In this document: positions 13,703-18,026 of the stretch, in pieces
How positions within the stretch are numbered: position 1 is the stretch's first letter
Layout: each line of letters opens with the position of its first letter
DNA from: JANYCG01 sp031397915
Lineage (GTDB): Bacteria > Pseudomonadota > Gammaproteobacteria > Burkholderiales > Burkholderiaceae_C
DNA: 18,026 nt
NCBI GenBank assembly: GCA_031397915.1
Contig: JANNMM010000027.1
Span: 1-18,026, forward strand
Reading direction: 5' to 3'
Program-made: the position numbers and the translations under genes
Notes under the pieces: model-generated
The model's input: only the letters and a program-made list of their open reading frames with translations
Database searches by the model: none
Told to the model about the DNA's origin: nothing

Positions 13703-13979
13703 CACCGCTATTTCGCTCGCGGGAGCCCTGCCCGACGTAGCCCCATTCACTTCAAGCGCCATGAACCCGTGTGCGGGTCAAGCCGACCAAGGTCCCCGTC
13801 AAAGCGGCGCACCTGCTGATGGGTATCGATATTTTCAGATAAATATCGTTTATAAAGAATCTTTGTGAAAATTATTTATATATTTTACGTATTTTTAATA
13901 CTTAATATATAGCAATAAAATTAATAAATACGAGACTTCATGCGCTTCAATTTTTTCAAATTTATCCGAAAAAAGATAT
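13703..13979. other. 277-bp intergenic region with an AT-rich half
   Basis: This gap lies between the 3' ends of ugd and the gamma-glutamyltransferase gene, so no gene promoter is required here. The first 120 bases have normal composition and show no clear terminator. From about 13825 the DNA is very AT-rich. It holds the 8-bp inverted repeat CGATATTT/AAATATCG with a 6-base loop (13827-13848) and the 7-bp inverted repeat TTTTTTC/GAAAAAA (13951-13957 and 13968-13974), 5 bases from the stop of the leftward gene. No open frame of note is present. Confidence 0.7.
13827..13938 (+). repeat. AT-rich paired element, copy B
   Basis: The dyad CGATATTT-TCAGAT-AAATATCG (13827-13848) runs into TCGTTTATAAAGAAT (from 13846). 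ATAGCAA follows at 13909-13915 and CGAGACTT at 13931-13938. The distances from TCGTT to ATAGCAA (63) and from ATAGCAA to CGAGACTT (22) are identical to copy A. The palindrome arms differ from copy A but both pair perfectly and end in the same TCG. Confidence 0.5.
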
Positions 13980-15593
13980 TCAGAACCCAACCGCCTGTCC
14001 ATCCCGGCGTGGGTCACTCGCAGCCACATACCCCTCCACGCCAGGCTCCCCCGCCTGCCAGATGAACTGACCAGCGCCGAGGTCCTGGTAAGAGTCGTTG
14101 ATCACCGCCATCTGGTGACCGCGGTCACGCAAGGCCTGCACCGTCGCGGCCGGCGTGGTGTGCTCGACATTGATCTCCAGCCCCTGATTGAAGCGCCAGC
14201 GCGGCGCGTCGCAGGCGGCCTGCGGGCTTTGCGCGTAATCGAGCATGCGCACCAGCGTTTGCATGTGGCCTTGCGGCTGCATGTTGCCGCCCATCACGCC
14301 AAAACTCATTTGAGGCTGGCCGCCTTTGGTCAAGAACGCTGGAATGATGGTGTGAAAGGGCCGTTTGCCGGGTGCAACAAGATTCGGGCTGCTGCTGTCC
14401 AGGTTAAAACCGTGGCCGCGGTTTTGCAAACTGATGCCAAACGTGGGCTCGACGCAGCCTGAGCCAAAACCCATGTAGTTGCTCTGGATGAAGCTGACCA
14501 TCATGCCGGATTCGTCAGCTGCGGTGAGGTAAATCGTGCCACCTTTCACGGGGTTGCCGGCGCCGAACGACTGCGCCTTTTTAGGGTCGATCAACTTCGC
14601 GCGCGTCGCGAGGTAAGCGTCGTCCAGCATCTGCGCAGGCGTGATCTGCATGGCGGCAGCGTCAGACACATACCGGTGCGTGTCGGTAAAAGCCAGTTTC
14701 ATGGCTTCGATCTGCAAGTGCTGCACGTCGGCACCGTCCGGGGCCATTCCCGCGATGTCAAATTTCTCCAGGATGCCCAGCGCAATCAGCGCGGCGATGC
14801 CCTGGCCGTTGGGCGGGATCTCGTGCAGCTCGTAGCCTCGGTAGCTTCTCGCGATGGGATTGACCCAGTCACAGCGGTGCGCGGCGAGGTCTTGCAAGGT
14901 CATGGCGCCACCGTTGTCGGCGTTGAATTTCGCCAGCGCCTGGGCAATTTCGCCCTTGTAAAACGCTTCTCCTTTGGTCTCAGCGATGGCCCGCAAGGCG
15001 CGGGCGGCGGCCTTGAACTGGAACAGTTCTCCGATGTTCAGGGCACGCCCACGCGGCAGAAATGCCTGGGCAAATCCGGGCTGGTTCTTGAGCTCATCCA
15101 CAGGCGCGGCCCATTTGCCCTGCACGATGGGCGGCACCAAATAACCCCGCTCGGCGATGTCGATGGCGGGCGCCAAAAGGTCGGCAAACGGCAGTTTGCC
15201 AAAGCGGTCGCTCAAAGCCACCCAGCTGCTCACTGCGCCGGGTACCGTCACGGAATCGATGCCGCGCTTAGGGGGTGTGCGGGCGTCTGTGCCGTATTTG
15301 CGTTGGAAATACCCAGGCGTCCAGGCTTGGGGCGAACGGCCCGATGCGTTAAGGCCGTGCAGGGCCTTGCCATCCCAGAGAATTGCAAAAGCGTCACTGC
15401 CCAGGCCATTGCTCACGGGCTCGCAGACCGTCATGACTGCCGCTGCGGCGATGGCGGCATCTACCGCGTTGCCGCCTTTGTGCAACATGGCCAGCCCGGC
15501 CTGAGCACCCAGCGGGTGCGAGGTCGAAACGACATTGCGGGCGAAGAGCGGAATGCGCGGGCTGGGGTACGGGTTTTGAAAATTGAAATTCAC
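13980..15593 (-). CDS. ggt: Gamma-glutamyltransferase-family Ntn hydrolase
   Basis: From the GTG at 15593 the protein has 537 residues, the usual length for cytoplasmic members of this family. It starts FQNPYPSPRIPLFARNVVST and goes on with GGNAVDAAIAAAA (40-52) and PNGQGIAAL (261-269). The Ntn nucleophile is Thr353 in GGTIYLTAADESG; autocleavage before it would give a large and a small subunit. NRGHGFNLD (391-399) and GKRPFHTIIPAF (409-420) are the usual small-subunit motifs. No signal peptide is seen, unlike periplasmic glutathione-degrading Ggt, so it may act on an imported gamma-glutamyl or related amide. It follows a Bug receptor by 43 bases, suggesting that the transporter brings in its substrate. 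The start is uncertain, since no ribosome site is evident; a TTG lies three codons upstream. Confidence 0.85.
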   Translation of the reverse strand: MNFNFQNPYPSPRIPLFARNVVSTSHPLGAQAGLAMLHKGGNAVDAAIAAAAVMTVCEPVSNGLGSDAFAILWDGKALHGLNASGRSPQAWTPGYFQRKYGTDARTPPKRGIDSVTVPGAVSSWVALSDRFGKLPFADLLAPAIDIAERGYLVPPIVQGKWAAPVDELKNQPGFAQAFLPRGRALNIGELFQFKAAARALRAIAETKGEAFYKGEIAQALAKFNADNGGAMTLQDLAAHRCDWVNPIARSYRGYELHEIPPNGQGIAALIALGILEKFDIAGMAPDGADVQHLQIEAMKLAFTDTHRYVSDAAAMQITPAQMLDDAYLATRAKLIDPKKAQSFGAGNPVKGGTIYLTAADESGMMVSFIQSNYMGFGSGCVEPTFGISLQNRGHGFNLDSSSPNLVAPGKRPFHTIIPAFLTKGGQPQMSFGVMGGNMQPQGHMQTLVRMLDYAQSPQAACDAPRWRFNQGLEINVEHTTPAATVQALRDRGHQMAVINDSYQDLGAGQFIWQAGEPGVEGYVAASDPRRDGQAVGF

Positions 15594-15636
15594 AAGGTGC
15601 AATGGAGTGGGTTGACGAATTTCGGGGACCGATGTG

Positions 15637-16632
15637 TCAGTCAAGTGTGATCTGGCGCTCGGCGATGATCTTTTTCCACTTGGCGGCGTCAGCGAGAACC
15701 ATCTGGCCAAACTGTTGCGGGCTGCCACCCACAGGCTCGATGCCGAGTTTGGCCAGGCGGTCTTTGACCTCGGCATCTTGCAGGGTCTGATTCACTGCGA
15801 CTTCGATTTTGGCCAGCACCTCGGGCGCAAGTCCTCTCGGTCCGTAAAGCCCAAACCAGGTGTTGGACTCGAAACCCGGAAGCACCTCCGACACGGCAGG
15901 CAGGTCTGGCGCCATGCTGGTGCGCTTGGCAGAAGTCACCGCCAGCGCGCGCAGCCGGCCCTCGCGCGCATGAGGGAGGCCGGTGGGCAGGGAGTCAAAA
16001 ATCATGTCAACCTTGCCGCTGACCAGATCAGGAATCGCCAGAGCCGTGCCCCTATAGGGAATGTGCACGATGTACAGGCCCATTTGCGCCTTGAAGAGCT
16101 CTGCCGTCAGGTGCACGATGGTGCCGTTGCCGCTGGACGCGTAGTTGAGTTTGCCGGGGTTCTGGCGCGACAGCGCCACCCAGTCTTTCAAGGTTTTGGC
16201 CGGAGACGAATTGGGAACCAGCATGATGCTCGGCGCATTGCCCACGTGTGAGATGGGGGTGAAATCACGCGCGGCATCGTAGGGGATTTTCGGGTTGAGC
16301 GCCGGGCCGATGGCGTGTGTGCTCGACGTGGCCAGCAGTAGGGTGTAGCCATCTGGGGCAGCTTTGGCCACCAGGTCTGAGCCAATCGTACCGCCAGCCC
16401 CCGGGCGGTTTTCAACAACCAGCGTTTGCCCCAGTTTGTCACCCATTTTTAGCGACAACACGCGCGCAAAAATGTCGGTGGCGCCGCCTGCTGGAAAAGG
16501 CACCACGAGGCGAATGCTTTTCGTCGGGTAAGCCTGGGCGTGGACGCTCAAAGGCGAAACGGCAGCCACCGCAAGCATGCTTGCTGCCCAAAAAGCGGCG
16601 AAAGGTTTGTAGAAAGGTTTGTAAATGGTCAT
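15637..16632 (-). CDS. Bug-type (TctC family) periplasmic substrate-binding receptor
   Basis: The product (331 residues from the ATG at 16632) has a signal peptide ending VHAQA-Y and the family opening YPTKSIRLVVPFPAGGATD. It continues with VVENRPGAGGTIGSD, APDGYTLLL and YASSGNGTIVHLTAELFK. These are the signatures of Bug receptors of tripartite tricarboxylate transporters, which capture carboxylates or amides in the periplasm. The ligand cannot be read from sequence. GAGGGA lies upstream, usable by this ATG (8 bases) or by the overlapping GTG at 16635 (5 bases). It sits between the TctA permease, with a hairpin between them, and the gamma-glutamyltransferase gene. Many Bug genes in Burkholderiales are orphans, but linkage to TctA here suggests a working pair. 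Confidence 0.93.
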   Translation of the reverse strand: MTIYKPFYKPFAAFWAASMLAVAAVSPLSVHAQAYPTKSIRLVVPFPAGGATDIFARVLSLKMGDKLGQTLVVENRPGAGGTIGSDLVAKAAPDGYTLLLATSSTHAIGPALNPKIPYDAARDFTPISHVGNAPSIMLVPNSSPAKTLKDWVALSRQNPGKLNYASSGNGTIVHLTAELFKAQMGLYIVHIPYRGTALAIPDLVSGKVDMIFDSLPTGLPHAREGRLRALAVTSAKRTSMAPDLPAVSEVLPGFESNTWFGLYGPRGLAPEVLAKIEVAVNQTLQDAEVKDRLAKLGIEPVGGSPQQFGQMVLADAAKWKKIIAERQITLD

Positions 16633-16674
16633 CACGTTATTCCCTCATTTTCTGCGGCACGGAGACATCAATGA

Positions 16675-16698
16675 AAACGGCACCCGTAGGTGCCGTTT
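16675..16698 (-). terminator. Intrinsic terminator after the TctA gene
   Basis: A perfect 10-bp stem (AAACGGCACC/GGTGCCGTTT) with a 4-base loop starts 18 bases after the TctA stop. On the minus strand it is followed by a short T run (TTTTC). It should end or attenuate transcription between the permease and the Bug receptor. The Bug start is about 43 bases further on, so little room is left for a separate promoter; partial read-through is likely. Confidence 0.75.
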
Positions 16699-16716
16699 AT
16701 TGAGTTCCCGGGCCGG

Positions 16717-18026
16717 CTAAACCTCTTCCACAAACGCCTCTTCGCGTTTGCTCTTCACGGCGGGCAGCAACACGATCACCACCAAAATTGCTGCAGCAAT
16801 CAACAAGCCGGCTGAGAGCGGGCGCGTGACAAAAACAGTCCAGTCACCACGTGACAGCAGCAAGGCCCGCCTCAGGTTCTCCTCCATCATCGGCCCCAGA
16901 ATGAAGCCCAGCAGCAACGGTGCAGGCTCTGCCCCAATCTTGATGAACCAGTAACCGATCACACCGAAAATGGCCACGAGCCAGATGTCGAAGGTGTTGT
17001 TGTTGGTCGAATACACGCCAATCGCACAGAACAGCACAATCGCCGGGAACAGGAAACGGTAAGGCACGGTCAGCAGTTTGATCCACATGCCAATGAGCGG
17101 CAGATTCAGGATGATCAACATCGCGTTACCGATCCACATGGAGGCGATCAGACCCCAGAACAGCTGCGGGTTGCTGGTCATCACCTGCGGGCCAGGCTGG
17201 ATGTTATGAATGGTCATCGCACCCACCATCAAGGCCATCACGGCGTTTGGCGGGATACCCAGTGTGAGCAAGGGAATGAAGGATGTCTGTGCACCGGCGT
17301 TGTTGGCCGACTCGGGGCCCGCCACACCGCGGATGTTGCCTTTGCCGAATTCGATTTCGCCCGGCTTCAGTTTCACCTTCTTTTCGATCGTGTAGGCCGC
17401 GAACGCCGCCAGCAATGCACCGCCACCAGGCAAGATGCCCAGCAGGGAACCCAGCGCCGTGCCGCGCAACATCGCCGGGGCCATGTGTTTGAAGTCTTCC
17501 TTGGTGGGCATCAAGCCCGTGACTTTGCCAACAAAAACCTGACGTTCATCGGCGTGTTTGCCCAAATTGCTGATGATCTCGCCGTAGCCAAAAACGCCCA
17601 TGGCGATGGTGATGAAACCAATGCCGTCCGTCAACTCAGGAATGTCGAAACTGAAACGCGCCACGCCGGAGTTCACGTCGGTGCCCACCAAGCCCAACAG
17701 CAAGCCCAGCAAGATCATGCCGATCGCCTTGAGCAATGAGCCTGAAGCCAACACCACAGCGCCGATCAGACCCAGAACCATCAGGGAAAAATATTCAGCC
17801 GGGCCGAATTTGAACGCAAGTTCAGTCAGTGGCGGCGCAAATGCGGCCAGAATCAAGGTGCCAACAGAACCCGCAAAAAAAGAACCAATGCCGGCGGCGG
17901 CCAGCGCCGGGCCCGCTCGACCCTGTTTGGCCATTTGGTGACCGTCGATCACTGTTACGACGGACGACGCCTCTCCCGGCAAGTTGACCAGAATGGCGGT
18001 GGTGGAACCACCATATTGGGCGCCGT
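16717..18026 (-). CDS. tctA: Tripartite tricarboxylate transporter large permease TctA (partial, N-terminus beyond right edge)
   Basis: The frame is open to the right edge, giving 435 residues of a protein that is normally about 500. The visible start reads GAQYGGSTTAILVNLPGEAS, the conserved first-repeat motif of TctA permeases, which places the missing part at about 60 residues. Many hydrophobic segments follow, and the second-repeat motif PESANNAG and TLGIPPNAVMALMVG are present. It is the membrane-embedded, cation-driven component that takes substrate from a Bug receptor. The small subunit TctB is not visible between TctA and the receptor and may lie beyond the edge. The hairpin at 16675-16698 follows the stop. 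Confidence 0.95.
   Translation of the reverse strand, partial: GAQYGGSTTAILVNLPGEASSVVTVIDGHQMAKQGRAGPALAAAGIGSFFAGSVGTLILAAFAPPLTELAFKFGPAEYFSLMVLGLIGAVVLASGSLLKAIGMILLGLLLGLVGTDVNSGVARFSFDIPELTDGIGFITIAMGVFGYGEIISNLGKHADERQVFVGKVTGLMPTKEDFKHMAPAMLRGTALGSLLGILPGGGALLAAFAAYTIEKKVKLKPGEIEFGKGNIRGVAGPESANNAGAQTSFIPLLTLGIPPNAVMALMVGAMTIHNIQPGPQVMTSNPQLFWGLIASMWIGNAMLIILNLPLIGMWIKLLTVPYRFLFPAIVLFCAIGVYSTNNNTFDIWLVAIFGVIGYWFIKIGAEPAPLLLGFILGPMMEENLRRALLLSRGDWTVFVTRPLSAGLLIAAAILVVIVLLPAVKSKREEAFVEEV

Noticed and set aside
13951..13974. TTTTTTC/GAAAAAA inverted repeat as an intrinsic terminator
   Set aside because: The stem is nearly all A-T pairs and no T run follows it on either strand, so it is unlikely to terminate transcription.
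1..18026. CRISPR arrays, transposons, integrases, tRNA or rRNA genes
   Set aside because: No spaced direct repeats, transposase motifs, terminal inverted repeats or conserved RNA gene sequences were recognised on either strand.

Overview
The window looks like chromosomal DNA of a betaproteobacterium, probably Burkholderiales/Comamonadaceae (Polaromonas-, Rhodoferax- or Acidovorax-like). The reasons are GC-rich coding, a Bug-type (TctC-family) receptor with a TctA permease, and the style of the SDR and VOC proteins. I saw no rRNA, tRNA, CRISPR array, transposase or phage gene. This placement rests on reading the proteins; no search was run.

Layout. (1) 1-1136, minus strand: an SDR-family reductase followed by a VOC/glyoxalase-like protein cut by the left edge. 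(2) 1290-5394, plus strand: a tight operon of a secreted FlgT/CsgG-type small protein, a secreted CsgG-like protein and a membrane Ser/Thr protein kinase. The kinase ectodomain appears to share the fold of the first secreted protein. A class III adenylate cyclase fused to an FHA domain (5401-6309, minus) converges on the kinase and is its natural phospho-reader. (3) 6310-6652: an intergenic region with an unusually AT-rich core. (4) 6653-13702: a lipid block with a PlcP-type metallophosphoesterase, a phosphatidylserine decarboxylase, a membrane-anchored class III PLP enzyme, a small Mpo1/DUF962-like membrane protein, a GT4 glycosyltransferase and UDP-glucose 6-dehydrogenase. (5) 13703-13979: a second AT-rich intergenic region. 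(6) 13980-18026, minus strand: a TctA permease (cut by the right edge), a hairpin terminator, a Bug receptor and a gamma-glutamyltransferase-family enzyme.

How the genes may work together. The lipid block reads as phosphate-stress membrane remodelling. PlcP would remove phospholipid head groups to give diacylglycerol, Ugd would make UDP-glucuronate, and the GT4 enzyme would glycosylate diacylglycerol. PHO-box-like direct repeats lie in front of four of these genes, including back-to-back candidates between the Mpo1-like gene and the glycosyltransferase. The PLP enzyme and the Mpo1-like protein are not part of the known PlcP/Agt pathway and are the unexplained part. The kinase, secreted CsgG/FlgT-like proteins and FHA-cyclase form a second module of unknown purpose, perhaps envelope sensing that feeds cAMP.

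The two AT-rich gaps share a degenerate, gapless element of about 94 bp in the same orientation, with matching boxes at identical spacing and different palindromes at the same place. They bracket the lipid block.
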